Origin: Erythroxylum novogranatense
Lineage: Eukaryota > Streptophyta > Magnoliopsida > Malpighiales > Erythroxylaceae
DNA length: 64,000 nucleotides
Direction of reading: 5' to 3'
Assembly: GCA_029891385.1 (NCBI GenBank)
Contig: CM057227.1
Coordinates: 94,450,818 to 94,514,817 of the forward strand
Below, piece after piece: positions 11,283 through 21,934 of the stretch. The notes beneath the pieces were generated by a model that was not told the origin of the DNA, made no database searches, and saw only the letters and a program-made list of their open reading frames with translations. The translations under genes and the position numbers were made by a program. Numbering within the stretch: the first letter of the stretch is position 1; every line of letters starts with the position of its first letter.

Positions 11283-12230
11283 TTGTAGCTCGACTTTCAT
11301 GACTTTCAACGATATCCTCCTTACTGTTTGCATTGTCTCCTTCCAACAAGAGCAATTGATGACCCTTGCACTTATATCCAAGTGTAAATTTTTCATTACA
11401 ATGGAGGCAAAGCCCTTGTGCACACCTCTTCTGTATTTCATCCAAGGACAATTGTTTTGCTATAAATACAGGCCGTGGAGGTTGGACAAACTTTTGTTCC
11501 CTAATTAATTGCTCGTCACTCATTCGTGCTAAACTTATGGCCTCCTTCAATGTTTTGGGCTTGAACATACATATGTTATCTACAATTTCAAGTCTCAACC
11601 CTCCCATGAATGTTCCTACTAGTCCCTTTAAGTCCATCCCTGAACTTGGTTTCCCAATCATTCAAATTCTCTTTGATAATCCTCGAAAGTTCCTGCTTGT
11701 TGGATGTTAGAAAGTGCCTCATCGAAATCTTCACATTCCGTTGGCCCGAACCTAGTCCAAAGTTCTGACTGAAAATTTTCCCATGTCACCTGTTGCCCTT
11801 CATTGATGTATGTCTTGCAAAACCATTGCCACCATTGGTTTGCCTCACTTTTAAGGTGGAAGGAGGCTAAAGGAACTTTTTGCAAGTTTGGAGTTTTTTG
11901 ATATCCAAAAAATTGCTCCACGCGACTAAACCATTCAGTGGGGTCGCCGCTGGCAAATCTTAGGAATTCAAGCCTTGCGAGTTTAGAAGAGAACATATGG
12001 CGTCCCTCCTTTATAGCCCCTTTGATTCCTTCTTGGGTGTTTGTCAGTCGACCAAGGGAATTGCTAGCAGATCCTTCCCTTTGAGAAAGGACTCCATCAG
12101 ATAACCGAGTAATCGCTTCTTCCATTTAGCGAAGCTTATCGGTAAGACCTTGCTCCATTCGGCTCATTCTATCTTGTAAATTTCCTAGACTTGCTTCAAG
12201 ATTCTCGATTCGTTCTTTGTTCGTCGACAT
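11283..12230 (-). pseudogene. gag pseudogene, copy A
   Basis: Read leftward from the ATG at 12230, which abuts the primer-binding site. The leader part (MSTNKERIENLEASLG) is followed by a stop at about 12127 where copy B has serine. The retrotransposon Gag domain then runs as FASGDPTEWFSRVEQFF, NQWWQW and FGPTECEDFDEAL. A frameshift near 11660 moves to the frame carrying the C-terminal part with a Cys/His cluster (LCLHCNEKFTLGYKCKGHQ), typical of plant Ty3/gypsy Gag. The segment next to the LTR, including the polypurine tract, has been lost relative to copy B (about 50-60 bp). Confidence 0.82.
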
Positions 12231-12243
12231 GGCTCTAATACCA
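12231..12243 (-). other. Primer-binding site of gag unit A (tRNA-iMet type)
   Basis: In element sense TGGTATTAGAGCC, one mismatch from the canonical TGGTATCAGAGCC. It lies 2 bp from the end of LTR B and touches the gag start codon. Confidence 0.8.
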
Positions 12244-12245
12244 AT

Positions 12246-12609
12246 TGATAGGTTTCAGTCAAAATCTATTAAAACAAATCTGAAGAGAAAAGCAAATGTG
12301 CAGAAACAAATATGCAAAAATTCTACTTCTTGTGAGAATAAACCAGTAACTTAAATTGACGCTAAAAAATTCCCCACCCTAACATTGACAATTGAAACGT
12401 TTAAATACAAAGTTTGCAGCAACCACCTTAGTCCTAACTACAAGGAATTCTAAATACCAAAGGTACTCCACTAATGGCTAATGGGTAACATGATCCATTA
12501 AATAACTTGATTGACCGAATCACACACAACAAATTGAAGAAAAAAGGTTTATCCCACATTTCCCATATTGCATGATTACATGATCTACTTGTACCGTGAT
12601 ATCTCAACG
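12246..12609 (-). repeat. LTR B, shared middle LTR of the gag-only array
   Basis: Same length (364 bp) and ends as LTR A, with the last base changed (CAACG for CAACA). It serves as 5' LTR of unit A and 3' LTR of unit B. Confidence 0.82.
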
Positions 12610-13603
12610 TTGCCCTCCCCTTTCACTGCAACCTTGTCCTCAAGGTTGAAGTTAATTAAAGCTCGACTTTCATGCCTTTCAACGATATGCTCCTCATTGT
12701 TTTCATTTTCTCCTTCCAACAAGAGCAATTGATGTCCCTTGCACTTGTATCCATGTGTAAATTTTTCATTACAATGGAAGCAAAGTCTTTGTGCACACCT
12801 CTTTTGTATTTCGTCCCAGGACAATTGTTTTGCTATAAGCACAGGTCGTGGAGGTTGAACAAACTTTTATTCCTTAATTAATTTCTCGTCTCTCATTTAT
12901 GTTAAACTTATGGGCTCCTTAAATGTTTTGGGCTTGAACGTACGTATGTCATCTACATTTTCAGGTCTCAACCCTCCCATAAATTTTCCTACTAGTCCCT
13001 TTTGAGTCCATCCCTAAACTTGGGTGCCCAATCGTTCAAATTCTCTTTGATAATCCTCCAAGGTTCCTATTTGTTGGATTTTAGAAAGTGTCTCATTGAA
13101 ATCTTCACATTTCGTTGGCTCGAACCTGGCCCAAAATTCTGACTGAAAATTTTCCCATATCACCTGTTGCCCTTCATTGATGTATGTCTTGCCAAGCCAT
13201 TGCCACCATTGGTTTGCCTCACTTTTAAGGTGGAAGGAGGCTAAAGGAACTTTTTACAAGTTCAGAGTTTTTTATATTCAAAAAATTGCTCCACGCGACT
13301 AAACCATTCAGTGGAGTCACCACTGGCAAATCTAGGGAATTCAAGCTTTGCGAGTTTAGAAGAGAACATATGGCGTACCTCCTCTACAACTCTTTTGATT
13401 CCTTCTTGGGTGTTTATGGGTCGACCAAGGGAATTACTAGCAAATCCTTCCCTTTGAGAAAGGACTCCATCAGATAATCGAGTAATCGCTTCTTCCATTG
13501 AACGAAGCTTATTGACAAGACCTTGCTCCATTCGGCTCGTTCCGTCTTACAAATTGCCTAGACTTGCTTCAAGATTCTCGATTCGTTCTTTATTCATTGA
13601 CAT
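12610..13603 (-). pseudogene. gag pseudogene, copy B, with polypurine tract
   Basis: Starts at the ATG at 13603 beside its primer-binding site (13604-13616, TAGTATCAAAGCC in element sense). The N-terminal part stays open through EQGLVNKLRSMEEAITRLSD and FASGDSTEWFSRVEQFF, then frame breaks occur near 13262. The zinc-knuckle-like part LCFHCNEKFTHGYKCKGHQ is intact at about 12720-12810. It continues into FNLEDKVAVKGEGN, a sequence that in full-length gypsy elements is recalled from the very end of the polyprotein, and then the purine tract at 12612-12627. Gag is thus joined almost directly to the element's 3' end, as expected from an internal deletion of pol. Confidence 0.8.
12612..12627 (-). 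other. Polypurine tract of gag unit B
   Basis: In element sense GTGAAAGGGGAGGGCA, immediately before LTR B. This is the expected plus-strand primer position. Confidence 0.72.
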
Positions 13604-13618
13604 GGCTTTGATACTAAT

Positions 13619-13962
13619 TGATAGGTCGCAGTCACAACCTGCTAGAACAAATGAAAAGAGAAAAAGAAAATATGCAGAAACAAATATGCAAAAATTCTAC
13701 TTTTGATGAGAATAAACCAGTAACTTAAGTTGACGCTCCCCCCCAATTGAAACATTTAAATACAAAGTCTGTAGCAACCACCTTAGTCTTATCTACAAAG
13801 AATTCTAAATACTAAAGATACTCCACTAACAACTGATGAGTAACACCCATTAAACAACTAGATTGACTGAATCACAGTCAACAAATTGAAGAAAAAACGT
13901 TTATCCCACATTTCCCATATTGCATGATTTACACGATCTACTTGTATTGTGATATCTCAACA
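13619..13962 (-). repeat. LTR C of the gag-only array
   Basis: 344 bp, same ends as LTR A. A short deletion lies around the run of C at 13738. It is the 5' LTR of unit B. Confidence 0.8.
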
Positions 13963-15719
13963 AAGGGCCTCATCTTTTGTACATTAGCTAGTTGTTGTTA
14001 ATGTACTTATATAATTTATCCTTTTAAGAAATGGTTTAAGATAAAGTTTCTAATCTTAAAAGATGAAGAAATTGAAAACTTGTCCTTTAGATATCAAGTT
14101 AATTGGTTTGAGTTAAGCATAGGAATGGAGGAGTCCATCAATATTAAAATAGATCGAGTTTATAGTTTGAAATTAATAAATTATTACGTTATTTAAAAAT
14201 TTTATTTGATAAAAATAATGATACTAGTTATTTTATTATAAAAATAAAAAATAATTCTAATTTTAATCAAAATTTAAATTAAACTCTAATATTTTAGAGT
14301 GTTTAAAATAAATTATAGTATTTCTAAAAATTTCAAAATAAATTTTGAGGAAAAGAAATTTAGATAAAGTTAAGTCTTCACTTGCAATATATCACAACAT
14401 CATTAACATGGAACAAATTTATTATATTTATTTATAGCATAAGTTTCACTATTTTACATGCCACATAGATGACACAATGAGATTTATTTTTCGAAATGAT
14501 CTTAAATTAATTTAAATTATTTTTAAATAATGATTATAATTCTAAATTATAATTAAAATGATTAATATAAGTTAACTTTAATTAATTCTCAAATTCATTT
14601 TCTCATCCACTTGTAAACATTCCTAACTCCCTAATTTAATTGTCTAGAAATTGAGCAAGGAATCTCCACTTAAAAACATAAACAACTATTTGTTAGTTTA
14701 TGTTTTATAGCTAATCGATTGGTTATAGTTTAGTGATATAATTGTTTAAAGACATTCTTTATCTTATACATATTTAGATGTATATGATAAAGTCTATATA
14801 ATAAATGTATATTGCAAATGAAACAATGATGAGATTATAATTATGAGATTCATGTTACATTTATGTATTATTCATAAACTATTCCTAGTCATTGTTCTAT
14901 TGAGATTAAACATTAGTAGAGTGTAAAAAGACTAGCACATATTATGTTTTTCCTTATAAATGAAATAATTGATCTCATATATTAAAGTATAGAGATACTA
15001 AAATAAATGTTTGGTGCTTGTTAGAGGAGAAGTTTATTAAATTGATTTCATATGAGAAATTCATTTGGAATATTATTTTATATCTATAAAAATTCTATTG
15101 TAATGGTTGTATAAATGATCGTTTGACTTGAGATCTCTAAAGTATCCTATATAAGGATTCCTATGTTTTAATACTACTTAATAATTGCGAAGGAAGCAAA
15201 TGATTGAGTGAATTTTCTTGCCTAGACGTGATATAATAGAGATCATATATATTTTTAATTCATGTTATATATATATGATACTGAATTTGAATTCAACATT
15301 ACTATAATGTTCAAGACATGATAAGAGATATATTATTTACCAAAATAGTTATTCCAAATCTATACAAATAGTTTATGTATATTGGACCAACGGAGACTTA
15401 TACTTAATATAAGAGGTTAGAATATAAAGTTAGGTAACCAAGACTATCCTTTTATATCATATTGGTTAAACTAACTTGTTTAGAATCATAAAGTTACAAA
15501 CAAGGATACATATATCCTTTTGATTGTGAATCGTATCAAACTTGCGAAACTTATTAAGTTGAAGAATAACCAAATCAACCTTTGGTGAAAAAATGATAAT
15601 GGTGTTGAATTGTTAAATCTTATATATGTAATGTGTTGGATGTAATAACAATTCCTAAAAAGATGATATTTGTATTTTATCATATTATTAATGATTTAAT
15701 GTTATGTGATGTGCAAACT
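13963..15719. other. AT-rich noncoding stretch
   Basis: No gene is recognised. Very AT-rich with short repeats. A segment near 15150 (TATATAAGGATTCC, then a T-rich leader) looks like a decayed LTR promoter, but no partner LTR or boundary was found. Confidence 0.45.
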
Positions 15720-17640
15720 TTGATAATGTGTACACCTCTCCATTATCTGTGGGAGGGCATTGTAGTTTGCTGTCTAATTCTTTTTCAACCCTCTTCTTAA
15801 ATTCCTTGAATTTGCTTAAAGCTTCTCACTTCTCTCTTAGAAAGTCTACTCATACATATCTAGAAAAATCATTAATAAATTTTATCAGGTATCAAAAATG
15901 ACTAATTGATGATTGTTTTATTGAGCCAAACACATTTGAGTGAACTAGCTCCAGTGGTACTTTAACTTTGAACTTAGACTCTCTATATGGCAATTGATGG
16001 GCTTTACTATATTTACATCCTTCACACACCTTATCTTCTCTAACTTCAAGTTGAGGAAGCCCTTTGATCATTGACTGCTTCATCATTGTCTTTAGCTTGT
16101 GATAGTTGACATGACTTAGCTGAGCATGTCAAATATCAGTTGTTTCATTCTTTCTTGTTTTATCCACAAATGCTGCTTGGGCATTCATCATATAGATGGA
16201 CTTGAGCCATCTTCCTTCCATGATTGGCTCACTCATGATCTTCACACTTCGGCACACCTTGACATCATCTGGATCAAACACCACAAAATTACCAGAAGAT
16301 GTCAACTAGGATACTGACTGTAAATTCTTTTCTTTCCAAGTACATGATAAACATTTGGTAGTTGTACTTGGTATGAGTTGAACCGAGGTACAATTACTAT
16401 TTTGCTAATGTGAGTGATCAATATTTTGGAGTTGTTATCTGTCACCATAACTCTTCTTCCTTTATATTTTGATAGGTTCAGAAGCTTGTTGCTATCTCTA
16501 GTCATATTATTGGAACTCCTAGAGTCAACAATCCAATCATTCTTGTAGTTTAATACATTATCATGAGCAACTACAAAGGCTTGATTTTCTAGTAACTATG
16601 AGAGGATACTTTCCTCTTCTTCAACTTTTACTTATTCTTTTATTGCTTCCTAGGCATGAAGATTCCATTCATCCTCATTGTCAATCTGGGTTGAAGCCAC
16701 AGCATTGCCTTCAAACTGTTTGTGCCAACAATCTCAAGTGAAATAACCTTTCTTACCACAATTGTAGCATTTATCATTTTTCTTCTGATGTTGCTTATCA
16801 AGTTGTTCATTATTGCACTTGTCTATTCTTACTCCATTATTCTTGAAGTTTATACTTTGAAGGTCCTTTGGCCCTCCACTGGCTTTTTTCTCCTTTTCTT
16901 TCCCTTTAAAATTTCTTTTGTTCGTGTAGGGAGCTTTCTCCTCATCTTTACTTGTAACTCCAAACATTTGTTTAGCTAGTGGTTCTTTATTAACTAATAA
17001 AATTTCCAACTCTGTCAAAGTTTATTCTTGAGCCCATCCACGAGTAGTAATGACAATAACATTATATTTTGGTCGTAGACCATGAATAATATTTCTTCTC
17101 ATCCTCGCTGCAGCAATTGCATTTTCTGGATCCAATTTGGAGATCTAGGAACATACTACCTTTACTTTATTAAAGTATTGGCTAATTGTCATGTCCCGCT
17201 GTGTTAGTGCTCGAAGCTCATTCTCGAGCCTCTGCAGCTTTACTTCATTTGTTTTTGAAAACAATGTCGTGAAAGCATCCTAAGCTTCCTTTGGTGCCTT
17301 AGCATCTTTGATATACTACAAAAGATTATCTTCGATAGTTATTGAAAGTGTGCATAGCCTTGCCACACTTGGTCTTATATTTTCTGTGCTCCTTCGGATC
17401 AACTGGAGTAGTTTCTTGACCACCAACAACACTCCATTAATCTTGGTCCAACAAATAAAACTGGATATGGATACTCTAGTTGCTATAATTACTGTGATTG
17501 AGATGGATGAACTGACTAGATCTGCTATAGTGACTTCATAATGTCTTCAAATAACCAAGTTTTTTCCTTGACAATAACTTCACAGTCCCAGACTATGTGT
17601 TTTCCTTTGGTATATCGGTGTCTGACCATGCTTGCCTTTT
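15720..17640 (-). pseudogene. Truncated Ty1/copia gag-protease-integrase remnant
   Basis: On the - strand, in order: a Gag UBN2-type domain (about 17640-17040, including ELRALTQRDMTISQYF and MRRNIIHGLRPKYN), a CYNCGKKGYF zinc knuckle (about 16755), a degenerate protease and pre-integrase part, the HxxC-type pre-integrase tail [14 protein letters not shown] (about 16030), and the first integrase strands with FINDFSRYV. The sequence stops just after a TDNGEVYT segment at about 15720, so the rest of integrase, reverse transcriptase, RNase H and the 3' LTR are missing. Several stops and frameshifts interrupt it. A primer-binding site in element sense (TGGTATCAAAGC, complement of 17664-17675) precedes gag. 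Confidence 0.82.
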
Positions 17641-17910
17641 CTGATGTTGGTCCTTGACCGCCTGCTTTGATACCACTTGTTGGTTACTTGGAGAGAATTT
17701 TGATAACAAAACATACTATCAAATATGAACTTTTATTAATAAGTTTTTAACTCATAAACAAAGTAGTAAAATAGTGATTATTTCTGATGTACAAAATCTA
17801 TCAAAGTGGCAAGTACAAAACATACTTTGAATCATGCAAATACTATTAATTTACAACACATTACTACTCTCATAATATTTTGCTAGAAACTTCTAGCTCT
17901 CACTCTCACT

Positions 17911-19679
17911 TGTAGGAAAATCCCGGTGTGAGCATCACATGCCCACGGTGCGGAAAACAAAATTTTTTTATTCCGGGACCTTCCCGAAAGCCAGGATCCA
18001 TGTGTCTATACAACAAACTCAAACCATAACGGCCAAAGGAGACCGTCTTTAACGGTATCCACGCAGAGATCGGAAAACCTAACCGAGACAAACCCTTTGA
18101 CCCAGGAATAGCTAGAACAAATTAAAGAGTGCTAGCTCTTACCTTTGTCCTTGGAGAGCTTGAGAAACGATGGAGAATATATGAAACTTGGAGAAGAAGA
18201 GCTTGAATATCGATGGTGAGAAGAGAAGAGAGGAAAAAACCCTTTTTTCCTTCAACCTTTCTTACTTCATCTACAAAGCCAACGATGATCTTTCTTCTTT
18301 CTTCAAGTTATATCTATTCTTTTGTCTTTTAGTCATTTAATGTACTTAATGACTAAGCATCCAAAAGAAGCTTCTTATGCTTCTTCTCCTCTTCCAGGTA
18401 AATGATATATATATATATATATTAATGCTGAAGTGGTCCAGTCACACTGGGGTCGGTCCTACCGGCCTACCGGGTCCTGGTATGGAAAAATCACCGGAAA
18501 CCTTTTTCAGCAATATCGATGTCGCGATCTCATCAGGACATATCTCGATCTCATCGGGATCCATTTAATCCGATTGCTCTCTATTTATTGGAACTCTATC
18601 CAAAACTATTTTACAAATTCTCCGAGACACTCTTATGCGTGTGATCCATTAGGTTCCCGGTTATGTTGGCCACTTAGATCAACACTTAATCTGAGCAAGT
18701 CATGAGCGGTATCTAGCAACACATCATGACCCCCAATTGACCGGAAAGTAATTGGTTTGACGAATGAACATGTATTCATCATGAACCATATCACGAACCT
18801 TTCCATAGACAATTACTGTGCAATTCGTCCTTTCACCATGCTATACCCCACTTGGTTTTGAGTATGGGCAAAGTGTCAACTCTTTACTAGACTGACTATG
18901 TCAAATCTAGTCCAAGTGATATCAGTTCTTATCCTGGGACTCATTACTTAATATGTCAATGAAGACATTCTTCATGACATATATGTTCGACCGAGACTTC
19001 CAAGTAATGACCCCGACAAGAGGCCATGGGTATCATCTTCGCTATCACGAAGTGGTGAATCCTCTATTGGCTACTCAATTACCTTGAATACCTCAAGTGC
19101 ACCCAATCACCACCCTATGAGTAACCTCTCGTAAGGCAACAAGGAATGTAGTCAAAGCACGTAATCAAGATCCAAGATATCCTTGAGCACCTCAAGTCTA
19201 AGGATACTTGCACCATTGCTATGATGAGATTATCACCGACATTAGAATAGGACATTCATGTGATGATCTCATAGCAGTCATCCAATGTACTTACTACCTC
19301 TAGTAAGCATCCACATCTCAACCCTAAATATCTCATATTTACGACACGAGATCCATCGCTGATCAAATCAAGGAGCTTGAGATGTCTAGTCTCTCCAGAT
19401 TACCGATGTCTAGTCTCGGTAATCCTATGACTAGGGATAATTTAGATACTGACATAATTGCACATGATAGGAATCTCAGTAGTATGATCACATCACAATT
19501 TCCTTCATGCTATGTCATATATCATGGACTTCATTAATTTGCTTATAGATCAATATCCATTCATAAATAATGAACATCAAATTAATGAAATATGCCTTTA
19601 TTTATTTATTCATAAAGTATGTACACAACTTTGTACAAAATGCGCTAAAGGCGATTGCCTTCATGGCACTACTCTAACA
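17911..19679 (-). mobile_element. Solo LTR of the 1.8-kb-LTR copia family, TSD TCACT
   Basis: 1769 bp beginning TGTAGGAAAATCCCGG and ending GGCACTACTCTAACA, flanked by perfect 5-bp duplications TCACT (17906-17910 and 19680-19684). It aligns along its length with the two LTRs of the copia element at 39759-49365, including the shared GCGCTAAAGGxGATTGCCTT end. No internal sequence lies beside it, so it is the product of LTR-LTR recombination. More diverged from the other two than they are from each other. Confidence 0.9.
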
Positions 19680-20125
19680 TCACTAACACTCACAATTTTG
19701 GGATGATTTTGACCAAGACCTAACACATCTATTTATACTAGTTTACAAACAATTTCAACCACACTCTTAACTTGGCTTTCTTTATGCCAAATGTCTATCT
19801 TTCTATAACACAATAATTGGTCAAGTCTTTGAATTTCTATCACAAAAAAATAGACTTTGATAATTATTGTTGACTTTTAACATATAGATTTATCTATATG
19901 TTTTTACAGAGTTGTAATATGTCTTGTTTCTAAAGCAAACAAAAAAAGTTCTAAAACCATTTATGGCATAATTGTCATCCTCGAACATTGATACTAAGAC
20001 TGAGGGAATTACATGATTGAAAGCCTACTCAGTTGATTCTGTGCGAAAACTCTTACTCTTGCTCTTATTCTATAAGCTTCTTCATCTCACTATCACTTCA
20101 CTCTCTTCATCTTCTTCAATTGTCG

Positions 20126-20513
20126 TGTTAAACTATTTAATATCTCATGTGACTTATATATTTGAGTCCCATAAAAAGCACTCAAGATAATGGTTATTAG
20201 GTATTAAATAATGGAACTCAAATGGGTCAAAGACCCTTTCCCTCTCTCTTTCAAAACTAAATCATCATAATGGTTGGTGAACCATCATGATGGTTCGTAA
20301 ACCAACGTAATGGTTCGTGAAGCAATAGATGATTGGAAAAATTCGTATATAAGTTTTAGAAAAAAACTTATGAATGTGAGACTGAATTGTTATCTTAACC
20401 ATTTAAGAAACATAAAATAAAGAAAGAAGAGAGGGAATAAAAAGCTTTACAAAAAGAACAAGAAATCATGGATACAGGTATGCTTACAAACATCGATCCA
20501 TAAATGTCTTTCA
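20126..20513 (+). repeat. 5' LTR of the + strand copia element
   Basis: Starts TGTTAAACTATTTAAT and ends AATGTCTTTCA. Contains GTATATAAGTTTTAG as a likely TATA region near 20345. Includes four repeats of an ATAATGGTT or ATGATGGTT word between about 20268 and 20318. Confidence 0.88.
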
Positions 20514-21934
20514 ATTGTTATCAAAGCCATGGTATTGCATGATTTATTTTCTACCGTGTATCGTTTGTTTTTATGTTGTTTTGTATGGGTGGAGTGTTGC
20601 ATTATTTCTATTCATTTATGAAGTATGTTACACTACCATGAAAACAAACCTTCTACCATGAAAACAAACCTTCGGTGTTGGTATGAATGAAATGGAAAAG
20701 TGATTTTTGTTTTGATGATTTTTTTTATGTTAACTGACGCATAATGGTTATGGATAGATGGTTTAGATTAAAGATAATATATAGAAGAGAGAAACAAAAA
20801 TCTAAATCGTAAAGTTTTTTTTTTGAAAAGGAACCATTCTATGATTATAATGGTAACAAGAGATGATCTTGGCAAGGCTTGGAGTGGTTTGTGATAAAAA
20901 GAGTAACATATGAAGAGAAATAAAGAGCAACATAGGAAGAGAAAGAAGAATAGTTAAAAAAAACATAACAAAACCAGAAGCGTCGTAGAAAGACGATGGT
21001 GCAGTGTCTGGCGTGTGCAGCTTCGCTAGACACTGCACTCGCTAGACATTGCATCTGTGTAAGCAGACGTTGACGCTACACACGTCAAACGGGCTTTCAG
21101 GCCCAAAAATCAAATTATGGACTGATTGTTTGGGCCTTTTGGCCATTAAAGGACATCATAGGGTTATTAAATATTTATGAACTTTAACTCTAAGTAAAAA
21201 CAATATTTTGATGGAATGTAATGGATTATTTAATTCATAATTGATCTATTTTCTATACATAATATAAATTTGAAAATTAGTGCCATATTATATATTTCTT
21301 TGGTACTTTGAATATTTTATATTATGTAATAGTTGGAATTAAATTTTCCTATTAAATGTTAAGTGTAATACATGACATTATGGATGTTTAGAATAGTTTG
21401 TTAGTCACCAAAGTGACCAAACTAATTAAATTAATTTTTTCATGTATGATAATTGTCCAATTAGATGTTTATTGCATGGAAAACTTGTTAGTTGCCAAAG
21501 TGTCCTAGTTTGAAAAATATTAATCATTTAATTGTGATTTGTTTCAATTGTTCAATATGATATGATGCTAAAATGACATAAAGGTTGAACTGAACAAATG
21601 AGATTATTAATTATAATGCTAGGAGGTCACCCAAAGGTGGACCATTGCTTATAATTAATGACATTAAAAGGACTTTATCAACATATCTGGTTAATATAAT
21701 TGTATATCTAAAGATAACATGCATGTTGACTATAATATGCTTGATTGTCCATTATAGTAATATATATGCATCATAATAGGTTACTTCTATGTATTTAAAT
21801 TTCACCCAAAGGAGAATTTAAATGCATAATCAAAGTTTATGAGTTAGTTTGAATCCAAGTAGGTTTACTCAAAGCATTAATGCATGGATTATATGTTGTA
21901 TGTGCAGCATCTACTAATTTGTTCGCCTTAGACA

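Larger units (their letters stand above)
10919..13962 (-). mobile_element. Tandem gag-only LTR retroelement (LTR-gag-LTR-gag-LTR), TR-GAG-like
   Basis: Three direct LTR copies (10919-11282, 12246-12609, 13619-13962) separate two copies of a roughly 1-kb internal region that encodes only Gag. In the - strand sense each internal region begins 2 bp after an LTR with a tRNA-iMet type primer-binding site. The right unit ends with a polypurine tract against the next LTR. No protease, integrase or reverse transcriptase is present. A single unit is about 1.7 kb. Possible degenerate target duplication: AAGAA before 10919 and AAGGG after 13962. The shared middle LTR suggests unequal recombination between LTRs, or insertion and recombination, of a non-autonomous element of the kind called TR-GAG. 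Confidence 0.85.

Noticed and set aside
11221..11710. Several open frames on the + strand in the gag array
   Set aside because: They are opposite-strand shadows of Gag, whose motifs read clearly on the - strand.
14740..15350. Possible LTR with TATA-like TATATAAGGATTCC
   Set aside because: No second copy, no terminal TG/CA pair and no primer site could be found, so it is left as unclassified AT-rich sequence.
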